64,000 bases of DNA from Streptomyces sp. LX-29 (GCF_029541745.1 NZ_CP089746.1:7635559-7699558); one strand, 5' to 3'. Numbered from the stretch's first letter, positions 31,795 to 41,203 are shown. Notes: a model not told the origin generated them from the sequence alone. A program made the numbers and translations.

Positions 31795-33042
31795 TCAGAT
31801 GCTGACGCCGTGGGCGCGCAGGTAGCCCAGCGGGTTGATATCGGAGCCGTAGTCGGGGCCGGTGCGCACCTCGAAGTGCAGATGGGGGCCGGTGGTGTTG
31901 CCCGTCGAACCCGACCGGCCGATCTGCTGACCGGCGTTGACCGGTTTCCCGGCCCGCACCGACAGCTGAGAGAGGTGTGCGTACTGGCTGTACTTTCCGT
32001 CGGGATGGCGGATCACCACCTGGTAGCCGTAGGCGTCCGCCCAGCCGGCCGACACGACCTCGCCGGCGGCGATGGCCTTCACCGACGTGCCGATCGGCAC
32101 CGGGAAGTCGACGCCCGTGTGGTAGCCACTCGCCCAGCTGGAACCCTGGACGCGATAGGCGGTGCTCGGGCCGGTGCCGCCGACCGGGGCCGTGAAGCCG
32201 GACTTCGCGGACTGCCGGGACTCGCGGGACCGCTGCTGGCCCCGGTCGGCCCGGTCCCCGGCCTGCTTCCCGGCCTTGTCGTCCTTCCCGCGCTTCCCGC
32301 TCTGGGAGCCCCCGCCGCCCGGGGACTTCTTCGCCGGGGCGCCCTCCTTGAGGGAGAGCCGCTGGCCGGGGTGGATCAGGTCGGGGTCGTCGCCGACGAC
32401 CTCGCGGTTGACGGTGTAGAGCGTCTGCCAGCCGCCGTCGACGTCCTGCGCCTCGGCGATCCCGGACAGCGAGTCGCCGCCGACGACCACATACGCCCCG
32501 GCCTTGCCGCCGGAGCGCCCCGGCAGGCTGGTCGGCTCGCTCTTCGGTGTCGCCCCGGGCTTCTTCTGGGACGTACGGGCCGTGGCGGAGGTCTTCTCGG
32601 TGGACGGCTTCGCGCCCGACGCCGCCTTGGGCTCGGCCTCCGGTGTGCGCCGTGGTGCCGCGCCGTCCCGGGTCAGCCCAGCCCGCTGGGAGCAGACCGG
32701 CCATGCCCCCGGGCCCTGGCCGTCCAGGACCCGCTCGGCCACCGCGATCTGCTGGTCCTTGCTGGCCAGGTCGGCACGGGCGGCGTAGGCCGTGCCGCCG
32801 TACGCCTCCCAGGTGGACTGGGTGAACTGCAGCCCGCCGTAGAAGCCGTTGCCCGTGTTGATATGCCAGTTGTTGGTGGACTCGCAGGCGGCCACCTTGT
32901 TCCAGGTGTCGACGGAGGCGGCGTGCGCGCCGGTCGCGCCGACCAGCGGGATGGCCAACCCGGCGCCGCTCGCGGTGACGCTCAATGACGCCCGGGAGAC
33001 CCGATTGGGACGGTATCGGCGGTGACGTCCGCGTGCAGGCAT
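31795..33042 (-). CDS. secreted Rpf-like transglycosylase with LysM and M23 peptidase domains
   Basis: 415 residues from the ATG at 33042 (GAGAGG 9 nt upstream; an ATG at 33051 has no spacing). Signal peptide ends near GATGAHAASVD. Residues about 42-120 are the resuscitation-promoting-factor lysozyme-like domain (WNKVAACESTNNWHINTGNG, FYGGLQFTQSTWEAYGG) with its catalytic Glu. A LysM (AYVVVGGDSLSGIAEAQDVD) follows at about 185-235. The M23 endopeptidase with zinc ligands GYHTGVD and GPHLHFEV is at the C-terminus. Lys/Ser/Gly-rich linkers separate the three. It cleaves both glycan and peptide of the wall, a germination or growth role. Confidence 0.88.
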   Translation of the reverse strand: MPARGRHRRYRPNRVSRASLSVTASGAGLAIPLVGATGAHAASVDTWNKVAACESTNNWHINTGNGFYGGLQFTQSTWEAYGGTAYAARADLASKDQQIAVAERVLDGQGPGAWPVCSQRAGLTRDGAAPRRTPEAEPKAASGAKPSTEKTSATARTSQKKPGATPKSEPTSLPGRSGGKAGAYVVVGGDSLSGIAEAQDVDGGWQTLYTVNREVVGDDPDLIHPGQRLSLKEGAPAKKSPGGGGSQSGKRGKDDKAGKQAGDRADRGQQRSRESRQSAKSGFTAPVGGTGPSTAYRVQGSSWASGYHTGVDFPVPIGTSVKAIAAGEVVSAGWADAYGYQVVIRHPDGKYSQYAHLSQLSVRAGKPVNAGQQIGRSGSTGNTTGPHLHFEVRTGPDYGSDINPLGYLRAHGVSI

Positions 33043-33130
33043 GAACCGCATCCTCTCGACCGGGGGCAGGGGTGCGTGAGCGTCCCCATGTGATGCCCTC
33101 AAAACTCGCCAACCGCGCCGGAGGCACAGC

Positions 33131-33155
33131 GTAGGGCGGCCGATTTGAGCCCTAC
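33131..33155. promoter_or_regulatory. inverted repeat upstream of the Rpf/M23 gene
   Basis: GTAGGGC, 11-bp spacer, GCCCTAC, about 90 bp before the start. Two further TGTAGGG copies lie just upstream on the transcribed strand. Possible operator; the protein is unknown. I saw no convincing c-di-AMP riboswitch here, although such genes often have one. Confidence 0.4.
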
Positions 33156-33193
33156 AACCCCTACAGGGGGACTCGGGGAGGCGATGCGGCGCA

Positions 33194-33233
33194 GGGCGGG
33201 AGCGCATCGGCATATGCTGCGACGCTCCCGCCC
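33194..33233 (-). terminator. 11-bp-stem hairpin after the alpha-mannosidase gene
   Basis: GGGCGGGAGCG and CGCTCCCGCCC enclose an 18-nt loop containing GCATATGC. It lies 86 bp beyond the GH38 stop on the transcribed strand and ahead of the Rpf promoter, so it probably ends the glycan operon. Confidence 0.6.
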
Positions 33234-33318
33234 CTATGTGACCTGCGTCATATGGATGTTTGTGTCCGCGAAACCCTCGTTCGGCTCATCTCCGTTACCA
33301 GACAGGCGAGTTGAGTCG

Positions 33319-36300
33319 TCACCTGGTCAAGCGCAGGGTGACGATCTGGTGCGGCCGCAGCTCGAGCCGGACGGACTCCGCGTCGTGGTCGGCCGGGCCG
33401 GTGGGGCGCTCCAGCAGATCGCAGACCGAGGCCGAGGCGAGGGGGAAGCCGGCGGACAGCCGGGTGCGGACGCGTCCGCCGCGCGACTCGTACAGCCGCA
33501 CCACCACATCGCCGCTGCCGTCGTCCGCGAGCTTGACCGCGCTGAGCACCACCGCGTCATCGCCCACCGCCACCAGCGGCTCCACCACGGCGTCGCCCGG
33601 CACCCGACGCTCGGGCAGGTTGATGCGGTAGCCCTCGCGCACCGCGTCGCCGACGGTCGCCCCCGGTGCCAGCGCGTAGCGGAAGCGGTGCGCGCCCTGG
33701 TCGGTGCGCGGGTCGGGGAAGCGCGGCGCGCGCAGCAGCGACAGCCGCACCGTCGTGGTGGTGCCGGTGTCGGCCTCGCGGACCGTGCGGGTCACGTCGT
33801 AGCCGTAGGTGGAGTCGTTGACCAGCGCCACGCCCCAGCCGGGCTCCTCCAGGTGGACGAAGCGGTGCGCGCACGCCTCGAACTTCGCCGCGTCCCAACT
33901 GGTGTTGGTGTGCGTGGGCCGGTACAGGTGGCCGAACTGGGTCTCGGCCGCGACGCGGTCGGCGTGCAGATCCAGCGGGAAGGCGGCCTTGAGGAACTTC
34001 TCCGTCTCGTGCCAGTCCACCTCGGTGTCGATGTCCACCCGCCGCTCGCCCGCCGGCAGCGCGATCCGCTGCTCGACCCGCGAGGAGCCGAAGGAGCGCA
34101 CCAGGCGCACCACGCCGTCCTCCAGCAGCTCCAGCGACTCGAGATCCGTCAGATCGGTGACGGTGTTGCGGTAGAAGTGGTCGACGTCCCAGGCGTCCCA
34201 CATGTTCGGGAAGTCGGGATGCAGCTGGAGCAGGTTGGCGGCCGCGCCCGGCGCCAGGGTCTCCCGCTCCGCCGCCAGGTCGTACACCGACACGATCAGC
34301 CCGCGCGCGTCGATCTCCACCCGCAGCAGCCCGTTCTCCAACACGAAGCCGAGCCCCTCGCGGGGCGCCGCCGACACCGGGGCCGCCCGGGTGCCCGGCT
34401 CCACCGGGGCCGCGCCGCCGCCCGGCACGCCGCCGCGCGCGTGCGGAGCCGCGTTGAAGACGACCGTCGTACCCGCCTCGGCGTCACCGGCCAGCGCGGA
34501 CTGTGCCGCCCCGATGATCCCCGTCAGTTCCTCGGCGACCGCCACGTACCGTTCCTCCGCCTCGCGGTGCACCCAGGCGATCGAGGAGCCCGGCAGGATG
34601 TCGTGGAACTGGAGCAGCAGCACCGTCTTCCACAGTCGGTCCAGCTCCTCGTACGGATAGCGGAACCCGGCCCGCACCGCCGCGGTCGCCGCCCACAGCT
34701 CGGCCTCCCGCAGCAGGTGCTCACTGCGCCGGTTGCCCTGCTTGGTCTTCGCCTGGCTGGTGAGCGTCGCCCGGTGCAGCTCCAGATACAGCTCGCCCAC
34801 CCACACCGGGGCGTGCGGATACTCCGCGTGCGCCCTCTCGAAGAACGCCGACGGCTTCTCGAAGGCCACCCGCGCCGAACCCTCCAGGTCCGCCAGCCGC
34901 CGGGCGCGCGCCAGCATCTCCCGGGTGGTGCCGCCCCCGCCGTCGCCCCAGCCGGTGGGCGCCAGCGAGCGCGTCGCCGCGCCCTTCTCCTGGAAGTTGC
35001 GCACCGCGTGCGCCACCTCCTTGCCCGACAGCTGGGCGTTGTAGGTGTCGATCGGTGGGAAGTGGGTGAAGACGCGGGTGCCGTCCAGGCCCTCCCACCA
35101 GAAGGTGTGGTGGGGGAACTTGTTGGTCTGGCTCCAGGAGATCTTCTGGGTCAGGAACCACTTGGCGCCCGCCTGCCTCACCAGCTGCGGCAGCGCGGCC
35201 GAGTAGCCGAAGGTGTCCGGCAGCCACACCTCCTCCGTCTCGATCCCGAACTCCTCCAGGAAGAACCGCTTGCCGTGCACGAACTGCCGGGCCAGCGCCT
35301 CCGAGCCCGGCATGTTGGTGTCCGACTCCACCCACATGCCGCCCACGGGCACGAACCGGCCGTCCGCGACCGCCTTCTTCACCCGCGCGTACACCTCCGG
35401 CCGGTGCTCCTTGATCCAGGCGAACTGCTGCGCCTGCGACATGGCGTAGACGAACTCCGGCTCGTCCTCCAGCAGCGCCGTCATGTTGGCGGTGGTGCGC
35501 GCCACCTTGCGGACCGTCTCCCGCAGCGGCCACAGCCACGCCGAGTCGATGTGCGCGTGCCCGACCGCGCTGATCCGGTGCGCGGACGCGTGCGCGGGTG
35601 CGGCGAGGACACCCGCGAGCCGCCCGCGGGCGCTCCCCGCCGTACCGCACACGTCCTGGAGGTCGACCGCGTCCAGCGCCCGCTCGACGGCGCGCAGGAT
35701 CTCCCAGCGGCGCGGCGAGTCCTCCGACAGCTCCGCCATCAGCTCGCCCAGCACCTCCAGGTCCTGCACCAGCTCCCAGACCGTCTGGTCGAAGACCGCC
35801 AGGTCCATCCGGGCCAGCCGGTACCGCGGGGCGCTGCCCGCGGTCTCCCGGTCGCCCAGCTCGGTGGGGAGGAACGGGTGGTAGTCCAGGATCACCGGAT
35901 TGGACGCCGCCTCGATGTGCAGCTCCACCGCCTCGCCGCCGACCGCCGGCGCCGCCACCCGCACCCACTGGTTGCGCGGGTTGAGCCCCTTCACCGGCGA
36001 GCCGTCCGGACGGTAGACCAGCCCCTCGCACTGGAAGCCCGGCATGTTCTCGTCGAACCCCAGGTCCAGCAGCGCCTCCACGGTGCGCCCGGCCCACGCC
36101 TGTGGCACGGTGCCGTTGACCGTGAACCAACTGGTGCCCCACGGCGGCCCCCACTGCGCGCCGACCTCGATCGGCGTGCGCGGGGCCGCCAGGCCCTCGG
36201 CGACGGGCACCGGCTCCCCGGGCGCGTTCCAGACCCCGACCGTCAGCGGCACGGACTCCGGGTACACGGCCGGGCGGATGCGCTCCTCCAGGACGCGCTT

Positions 36301-36336
36301 GAGGCGGGCTTCGGTGACGGCACGGTCGCTGTGCAT
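33319..36336 (-). CDS. GH38 alpha-mannosidase
   Basis: 1005 residues, the usual length for cytosolic class II alpha-mannosidases; no signal peptide. The zinc/active-site motif GHAHIDSAWLWPL is at about residue 260-272. The nucleophile region is WLPDTFGYSAALPQL. The third conserved motif is QFHDILPGSSIAWVHREAE. C-terminal beta-domains are complete (DTEVDWHETEKFLKAAFPLD). Removes alpha-linked mannose from imported high-mannose oligosaccharides. Lies 55 bp downstream of the GH85 gene on the same strand and is the last gene of the glycan operon. Confidence 0.9.
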   Translation of the reverse strand: MHSDRAVTEARLKRVLEERIRPAVYPESVPLTVGVWNAPGEPVPVAEGLAAPRTPIEVGAQWGPPWGTSWFTVNGTVPQAWAGRTVEALLDLGFDENMPGFQCEGLVYRPDGSPVKGLNPRNQWVRVAAPAVGGEAVELHIEAASNPVILDYHPFLPTELGDRETAGSAPRYRLARMDLAVFDQTVWELVQDLEVLGELMAELSEDSPRRWEILRAVERALDAVDLQDVCGTAGSARGRLAGVLAAPAHASAHRISAVGHAHIDSAWLWPLRETVRKVARTTANMTALLEDEPEFVYAMSQAQQFAWIKEHRPEVYARVKKAVADGRFVPVGGMWVESDTNMPGSEALARQFVHGKRFFLEEFGIETEEVWLPDTFGYSAALPQLVRQAGAKWFLTQKISWSQTNKFPHHTFWWEGLDGTRVFTHFPPIDTYNAQLSGKEVAHAVRNFQEKGAATRSLAPTGWGDGGGGTTREMLARARRLADLEGSARVAFEKPSAFFERAHAEYPHAPVWVGELYLELHRATLTSQAKTKQGNRRSEHLLREAELWAATAAVRAGFRYPYEELDRLWKTVLLLQFHDILPGSSIAWVHREAEERYVAVAEELTGIIGAAQSALAGDAEAGTTVVFNAAPHARGGVPGGGAAPVEPGTRAAPVSAAPREGLGFVLENGLLRVEIDARGLIVSVYDLAAERETLAPGAAANLLQLHPDFPNMWDAWDVDHFYRNTVTDLTDLESLELLEDGVVRLVRSFGSSRVEQRIALPAGERRVDIDTEVDWHETEKFLKAAFPLDLHADRVAAETQFGHLYRPTHTNTSWDAAKFEACAHRFVHLEEPGWGVALVNDSTYGYDVTRTVREADTGTTTTVRLSLLRAPRFPDPRTDQGAHRFRYALAPGATVGDAVREGYRINLPERRVPGDAVVEPLVAVGDDAVVLSAVKLADDGSGDVVVRLYESRGGRVRTRLSAGFPLASASVCDLLERPTGPADHDAESVRLELRPHQIVTLRLTR

Positions 36337-36391
36337 GAGGTCGGGCGCTCCTTACGGCTCGGTGATCAGGGGGTGGCCACCGCGGTGACGG

Positions 36392-38494
36392 TCACCAGTC
36401 GTACGAGACGGCGGACGGGGCGGAGGAGGCGAACAGCTCGTCGACGGCCCGCACCTCGATGCGGGTCGCCGCCTCGCCGTCCACCCGGCGCAACGCGGGG
36501 ACGTAGAACGCGGTGCCGCAGGTCCCACCGAGGAACCGGCGACCGCCCCCGGGCAGCACCTGGTGCAGTTCGTAGTGGCGGACGACGCCGGACGACCGGT
36601 CCCAGACCAGCCGGAGCGCCGCCGTTCCATCGGAGTTCTGCTGCCCCGCCGCCACCTTCGGCACACCCGGCCGCGCGGGGACGGCCGGTGCGGCGTTCCA
36701 CACCGCCAGGCCCCCCAGCCGCCAGCGCACCGAGCCGCCGTCGGGCGCGGTGAGGCGCACCCCCAGGGCGTGCACGGTGCCCGCGCGCCGACCGGCGAGC
36801 CGCTTGCCGGGGCGCAGCGTGACGGTGGTCCAGCCCCCGCCGCCGGCCGGCAGCGTGCCCGCCGGGAGGTACGCGAAGCGGTACGGCCGGCCGGGCGCCC
36901 CCGGCTCCTCCAGGGCCACCGCCAGCTCCACCCGGACCGCGGCCGAACCGGAGTCCGCGCGGTGCGCCAGCTCCACCACCGTCTCCGCCGCCAGCGGCAG
37001 CCGCACGGAGTACAGCTCCACCGTCGCGGGGGCGTCCAGCGCGCCGGAGACCAGCAGGCTGGAGCCGCCCCGCCAGGCGTCGGCGAAGTCGAAGCCGACG
37101 GCCGGCCGGGCCCCGGAGGTGCGCACCACCCAGCGCCGCCCCGGCAGCCGGTCCTGGAGCCCCAGGTGGTTCCACTCGGTCGTGGAGAGCGCCTCGCCCG
37201 CCTCGTACCACCCCAGCCCGTGGCCGGTGTTGAAGCTGGTGGCGAACGGCAGCGCGGTGACGGTCGAGCGGTCGGCGACCGACAGCGCGGGCGCCCGCCA
37301 GGAGCCGGTGCCGCTGCCGGGCGCGGACGGGTCCAGCGAGGGACCGGTCCAGAAGCGGTCGTCGCGGGCGTGGAAGGCGGCCGGTGCGCGCTGGCCCGCC
37401 GGCTGGCTGGTCCAGGTCCACTCCGGCCGGTAGAAGCCGTACGACACCACATGGGACCCGCTCGCGGGGACGATCGCGTCCCAGTCCACCGGGGTGTCCC
37501 AGCCGCGCGACTCCACGTCGACGCCCGCCCACAGCTCGTACCGGTCGCGGCCCAGGCTCCGCGCCAGCCGGCCGGACGCGGCCAGCCCCGAGCGCGTCCA
37601 GTTGAAGTTCACGAACATCGAGTCGCTGGCCCGGAAGAAGGAGTCGTTGCGCGAGTTGAGCGCGTTCTGCCAGCTCACCGCCCCGGACTCGACCATGGAG
37701 TCGTACCAGGTCACCCGCAGCCCGTCGGCCCGCTCCCGCAGGTGGAGCAGGAAGTCGCGCATGTCGGTGGCGAGTCGGGTGTCGCCGCCGCCGGTCTCGG
37801 CGTTGACGAACCAGCCGTCGAAGCCGTACGCCCGCGCCACCTGGAGCAGCTTGTCCGCGATCGGGAAGCCGCCGTCCGGACCGCGCCGCACCAGGTCCCG
37901 GGTCCACTGGAGCTGTCCGCCGTACGCCGCCGGCGGCAGGAAGACGTTCCCGAGGACGGGTACGCCGTTGCGGTGCGCGGCGTCCACGACGGGCGCGTTG
38001 GGGGCCAGGATCAACCCCTCGCCCGAGGAGCCGCCCCAGAAAACCAGTTCGTCGATGTAGGCCCAGTGGGTGAGCGCGTAAGCGTCGGCCTTCGTCGCGC
38101 CCTGCGAGGGGTTGAGCGAGGTGGGCGCGAAGGCCGCCAGCGCGCTGACCCGGGCCTGCCCGGCGCGGGCCGTCGGGTTCGGCGGCACCGGGGTGAAGCG
38201 CCGCGCCAGCGGCACGGTGGCGGTGTTGTACGGCAGGTCCGCGTCGTCCTCCGGCGTCCACCTCGCCAGGCTGCGCCACACCACCCCGACGCCGGGGCTG
38301 CCGGCCGGAAGGCTGTCGGGGAACCAGTACGCGGCGTACGGCTGGAGGTCGGCCGCGGCGCCGGATCCCCCCGGGCCGGCGGCGGGGGCCGCGGCGGCCG
38401 CGCCCGCGGGGAGCGCGGCGGCGGCCGCCGTGCCGGCGCCGGCCAGCAGCAGACCGCGGCGGGTGGGGCGGGGTCGTGCGGGTCTGTCGGTCAT
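36392..38494 (-). CDS. GH85 endo-beta-N-acetylglucosaminidase, Tat-exported
   Basis: 700 residues. Cuts the chitobiose core of N-glycans and releases the mannose-rich part. Twin-arginine signal (PTRRGLLLAGAGTAAAAALP). Residues about 50-330 are the GH85 barrel, with GFDGWFVNAETGGGD holding the Asn and Glu that carry out substrate-assisted catalysis, and WYDSMVESG, FVNFNWT and WAGVDVESRGWDT as later family motifs. C-terminal beta-sandwich domains follow (EVRAVDELFASSAPSA). ACGGAG lies 8 nt before the ATG. An IS110 element ends 71 bp upstream and separates it from the rest of its operon. Confidence 0.88.
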   Translation of the reverse strand: MTDRPARPRPTRRGLLLAGAGTAAAAALPAGAAAAAPAAGPGGSGAAADLQPYAAYWFPDSLPAGSPGVGVVWRSLARWTPEDDADLPYNTATVPLARRFTPVPPNPTARAGQARVSALAAFAPTSLNPSQGATKADAYALTHWAYIDELVFWGGSSGEGLILAPNAPVVDAAHRNGVPVLGNVFLPPAAYGGQLQWTRDLVRRGPDGGFPIADKLLQVARAYGFDGWFVNAETGGGDTRLATDMRDFLLHLRERADGLRVTWYDSMVESGAVSWQNALNSRNDSFFRASDSMFVNFNWTRSGLAASGRLARSLGRDRYELWAGVDVESRGWDTPVDWDAIVPASGSHVVSYGFYRPEWTWTSQPAGQRAPAAFHARDDRFWTGPSLDPSAPGSGTGSWRAPALSVADRSTVTALPFATSFNTGHGLGWYEAGEALSTTEWNHLGLQDRLPGRRWVVRTSGARPAVGFDFADAWRGGSSLLVSGALDAPATVELYSVRLPLAAETVVELAHRADSGSAAVRVELAVALEEPGAPGRPYRFAYLPAGTLPAGGGGWTTVTLRPGKRLAGRRAGTVHALGVRLTAPDGGSVRWRLGGLAVWNAAPAVPARPGVPKVAAGQQNSDGTAALRLVWDRSSGVVRHYELHQVLPGGGRRFLGGTCGTAFYVPALRRVDGEAATRIEVRAVDELFASSAPSAVSYDW

Positions 38495-38565
38495 GGTGTG
38501 CTCCGTAAGTTATTGGGCGGCCCGGGAGGGCCGGATGTGGCTTATGGGGTCTTGCCTTCAGTGGC

Positions 38566-38707
38566 TCCCAAGGAGTGGCCGTCCGGCTCTCCGGGGCACC
38601 CTGGCTGCTGATTGAGATGTGCGCGCTGTGTGCGGTCGCTGGTTACGGAGATGACAGCGGGGTGTTCCTCGGGCCGATGGCATGCCGAACGGTGCGAGGA
38701 GGGGCGA
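38566..38707 (+). ncRNA. candidate bridge RNA in the IS110 left end
   Basis: In IS110-group elements the non-coding left end encodes a structured bridge RNA that pairs with donor and target DNA. Here 142 bp precede the transposase start, with CCGG-CTCT-CCGG near 38584 and a longer CCTCG...CGAGG stem near 38667-38699. Position and foldability fit; loops have not been matched to target or donor. Confidence 0.4.
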
Positions 38708-39910
38708 GTGAGCGAGCGGAAGGCCCAGGTATGGGCCGGTGTCGATGCCGGCAAGGGCCACCACTGGGCGGCGGTGGTCGACGAGACTGGCGCGACGCTG
38801 TGGTCGAAGAAGGTCGAGAACGACGAGTCGGCGATCCTGACCGCGTTCGGTGAGATCCTCGCCCTGGCGGACCGGGTCCACTGGGCGGTGGACATCTCCG
38901 GCACGTCCTCCGCGCTGCTGCTGGCCCTTCTCGCGGCGCACGGCGAGCGGGCCGTCTACGTGCCCGGCCGCACGGTCAACCGCATGTCGGGCGCCTACCG
39001 GGGCGAGGCGAAGACCGATGCCCGTGACGCCTATGTCATCGCCGAGACCGCACGGCACCGCAACGACTTCGCCGCGATCGACGTGCCCGCGCAGTTGGCC
39101 GCCGACCTGGCGCTGCTGACCGCCCACCGATCGGACCTGGTTGCCGACCGTGTGCGGATGATCAACCGCCTGCGCGACGTGCTCACCGGTGTCTTCCCCG
39201 CGCTGGAGCGGGCTTTCGACTACTCGGCGCACAGGGGCGCGCTGGTGCTGCTGACCGGCTACCAGGCCCCCGCGGCGATCCGCCGCCGCGGCCGGGCGAG
39301 GCTGACGGCCTGGCTCGCCAACCGCAGCGTGCGCGGCGCCGACGCGGTCGCCGTGACCGCATTGGAAGCAGCCCAGGCCCAGCAGACCGCACTGCCCGGC
39401 GAGGACATCGCCGCGCAGATCGTCGCGGACCTGGCCGCGCAGATCCTGGCCCTGGACAACCGGCTGAAGCGGATCGACAAGCAGATCCGCGAGACCTTCC
39501 GCAGCCACCCGCAGGCAGAGATCATCGAGTCCTTGCCCGGTATGGGCCCGATACTCGGCGCCGAGTTCGTCGTCGCGGCCGGCGACCTGTCGGCCTACGC
39601 CGACGCCGGACACCTCGCCTCGGCTGCCGGGCTCGTGCCCGTCCCTCGCGACTCCGGACGCCGCACCGGCAACCTCCACCGGCCTAAGCGCTACAGCCGC
39701 CGCCTGCGCAGGGTCTTCTACATGTCCGCGCAGACCAGCATCATCCGCGAGGGCCCGAACCGCGACTTCTACCTCAAGAAGCGTGGCGAGGGCTGCAAGC
39801 ACGTCCAGGCCGTCATCGCGCTGGCCCGCCGACGAGCGAGTGTGCTCTGGGCACTGCTGCGTGACGGACGGATCTTCACCTCCGCCCCGCCGGTCACGCA
39901 GGCGGCTTGA
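38708..39910 (+). CDS. IS110-family transposase (DEDD recombinase)
   Basis: 400 residues from the GTG at 38708, with GAGGAGGGG upstream. N-terminal DEDD/RuvC-like domain (VWAGVDAGKGHHWAAVVDE, WAVDISGTSS, AKTDARDAYVIAETA). C-terminal IS116/IS110/IS902 domain (IESLPGMGPILGAEFVVAAG, LASAAGLVPVPRDSGRR, MSAQTSIIREGPNRDFY) with the serine region. The frame is complete, so the element may be active. Only one copy is in the window. It lies antisense to the surrounding glycan operon. Confidence 0.92.
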   Translation: MSERKAQVWAGVDAGKGHHWAAVVDETGATLWSKKVENDESAILTAFGEILALADRVHWAVDISGTSSALLLALLAAHGERAVYVPGRTVNRMSGAYRGEAKTDARDAYVIAETARHRNDFAAIDVPAQLAADLALLTAHRSDLVADRVRMINRLRDVLTGVFPALERAFDYSAHRGALVLLTGYQAPAAIRRRGRARLTAWLANRSVRGADAVAVTALEAAQAQQTALPGEDIAAQIVADLAAQILALDNRLKRIDKQIRETFRSHPQAEIIESLPGMGPILGAEFVVAAGDLSAYADAGHLASAAGLVPVPRDSGRRTGNLHRPKRYSRRLRRVFYMSAQTSIIREGPNRDFYLKKRGEGCKHVQAVIALARRRASVLWALLRDGRIFTSAPPVTQAA

Positions 39911-39943
39911 CTTCGTCATTGAGACTCCTTGGGAAGAGGGACA

Positions 39944-41203
39944 TCAGCCGATCCGCTCTGTCGTCAGGACGTCCGTGATGCCGCGGGCCGCGAGGTGCGC
40001 GGCGTCCGCCGCCCGCTCGGCCAGCACCACCGCCGGCCGCAGGCCGCGCGTCGCGGCCCGCATCCACGCCTCGAAGTAGGCGCCGCCGGGGGCGCACACC
40101 GCGCGGTCCGGTCCGGCCGCGCGCTCGCCGCCGTCGAGCTCGGCGGCTACGTCCAGGACCAGCGCCGTGGTGCGCGGCGCCGGCCCCCTGGACGTGTGCG
40201 GCGGCCGGTCCCGGACGAAGGCGGCGAGCGCCTCGGCGGCGGGCTTGCGACGGCGGTCGTTGGTCAGCAGGCCCAGGCCGTACTCCAGCTCCGGGAAGTC
40301 GGCCAGCGCCCGGTCCACGTCGTGAGAGCACCACCAGGTCACGCCCCACAGGTCGGGGCAGTCGAGCGCGTGCTCCAGGGTCGCGAGGGTGAAGGCGGCG
40401 GCCCGCTCGGGCGGGATGTGCGGCGCCGGTGCGCCGACCTCCTGGAGCCACACCGGCCGACGCGGATCGTCCGCCCACGCCTTCGACAGCTCGATCAGGT
40501 AGGCGGCGTGGAGCTCGGTGGCGGCGCCCTGGGGTCCGTGGCGCTGGGCCGTGCCGTTGAAGACCCAGGAGTGCACGGCGGTCGCCGCGCCGATCCGGGC
40601 CGAGTGCGCCGGGGTGAAGGGGTGTCCGTCGTGGTACCAGGCGGCGTCGTACGAGGCGTGCAGGTGCAGCCGGCCCGGCGCGCCCTTCTCGCAGGCGTCC
40701 AGCATCCGCCGCAGCCAGTCGGCGGCCTGCTCCGCGGCGACCCGGTCCGGGTCGGGGTGCGGGGCGGCGGAGAACTGGTTGATCTCGTTGCCGACGGTCA
40801 TGCCGATGAAGTTGGGCCGGTCCGCGAGGGCGGCGGCCAGCGTGCGCAGATACGCCGCCTGGCCGTCGACCACCTCCGGGTCGGTGAACAGGTTGCGGCG
40901 GTGCCAGGTGGTGGTCCAGGACGGCACGAAGTCGAAGCTGGACAGATGACCCTGGAGCCCGTCGACATTGACGTCCAGGCCCCGCTCGGCGGCCGCGTCG
41001 ACCAGCGCCACGAGCTGTTCGACGGCGCGCGGCCGGATCAGGGTGCGGTTGGGCTGGAAGAGCGGCCACAGCGGGAAGACCCGGATGTGGTCCAGGCCGA
41101 GCTCGGCGATGGAGTCCAGATCCGCGCGCACCTCGTCCAGGTCGAAGTCCAGCCAGTGGTGGAACCAGCCGCGGGTGGGGGTGTAGTTGACGCCGAAGCG
41201 CAA
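39944..41203 (-). CDS. GH5-family beta-mannosidase-like glycosidase (resembling subfamily 18)
   Basis: 419 residues from a TTG at 41203 (MRFGVNYTPTRGW; AAGGGA 11 nt upstream). TIM-barrel with the acid/base Glu in MTVGNEINQFS and the nucleophile Glu in VWLQEVGAPAPH; WGVTWWCSHDVDR is near the end of the barrel. GH5 subfamily 18 enzymes cleave Man-beta-1,4-GlcNAc, the product left after GH85 and alpha-mannosidase, which fits this locus. No signal peptide, so it is cytosolic. The IS110 element begins 10 bp after its stop. Confidence 0.78.
   Translation of the reverse strand: MRFGVNYTPTRGWFHHWLDFDLDEVRADLDSIAELGLDHIRVFPLWPLFQPNRTLIRPRAVEQLVALVDAAAERGLDVNVDGLQGHLSSFDFVPSWTTTWHRRNLFTDPEVVDGQAAYLRTLAAALADRPNFIGMTVGNEINQFSAAPHPDPDRVAAEQAADWLRRMLDACEKGAPGRLHLHASYDAAWYHDGHPFTPAHSARIGAATAVHSWVFNGTAQRHGPQGAATELHAAYLIELSKAWADDPRRPVWLQEVGAPAPHIPPERAAAFTLATLEHALDCPDLWGVTWWCSHDVDRALADFPELEYGLGLLTNDRRRKPAAEALAAFVRDRPPHTSRGPAPRTTALVLDVAAELDGGERAAGPDRAVCAPGGAYFEAWMRAATRGLRPAVVLAERAADAAHLAARGITDVLTTERIG

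Larger units (their letters stand above)
38566..39934 (+). mobile_element. IS110-family insertion element
   Basis: About 1.37 kb, bounded by an 11-bp inverted repeat TCCCAAGGAGT (38566-38576) and ACTCCTTGGGA (39924-39934). It holds one transposase and a 142-bp non-coding left end. Many IS110 elements lack terminal repeats, so the exact ends may lie a few bases outside. No target duplication is seen. Inserted between the GH5 stop (39944) and the GH85 start (38494), opposite to the operon's direction. Confidence 0.75.

Noticed and set aside
33043..33318. c-di-AMP (ydaO-type) riboswitch before the Rpf/M23 gene
   Set aside because: Expected by analogy, but I could not recognise its conserved core; only inverted repeats are visible.
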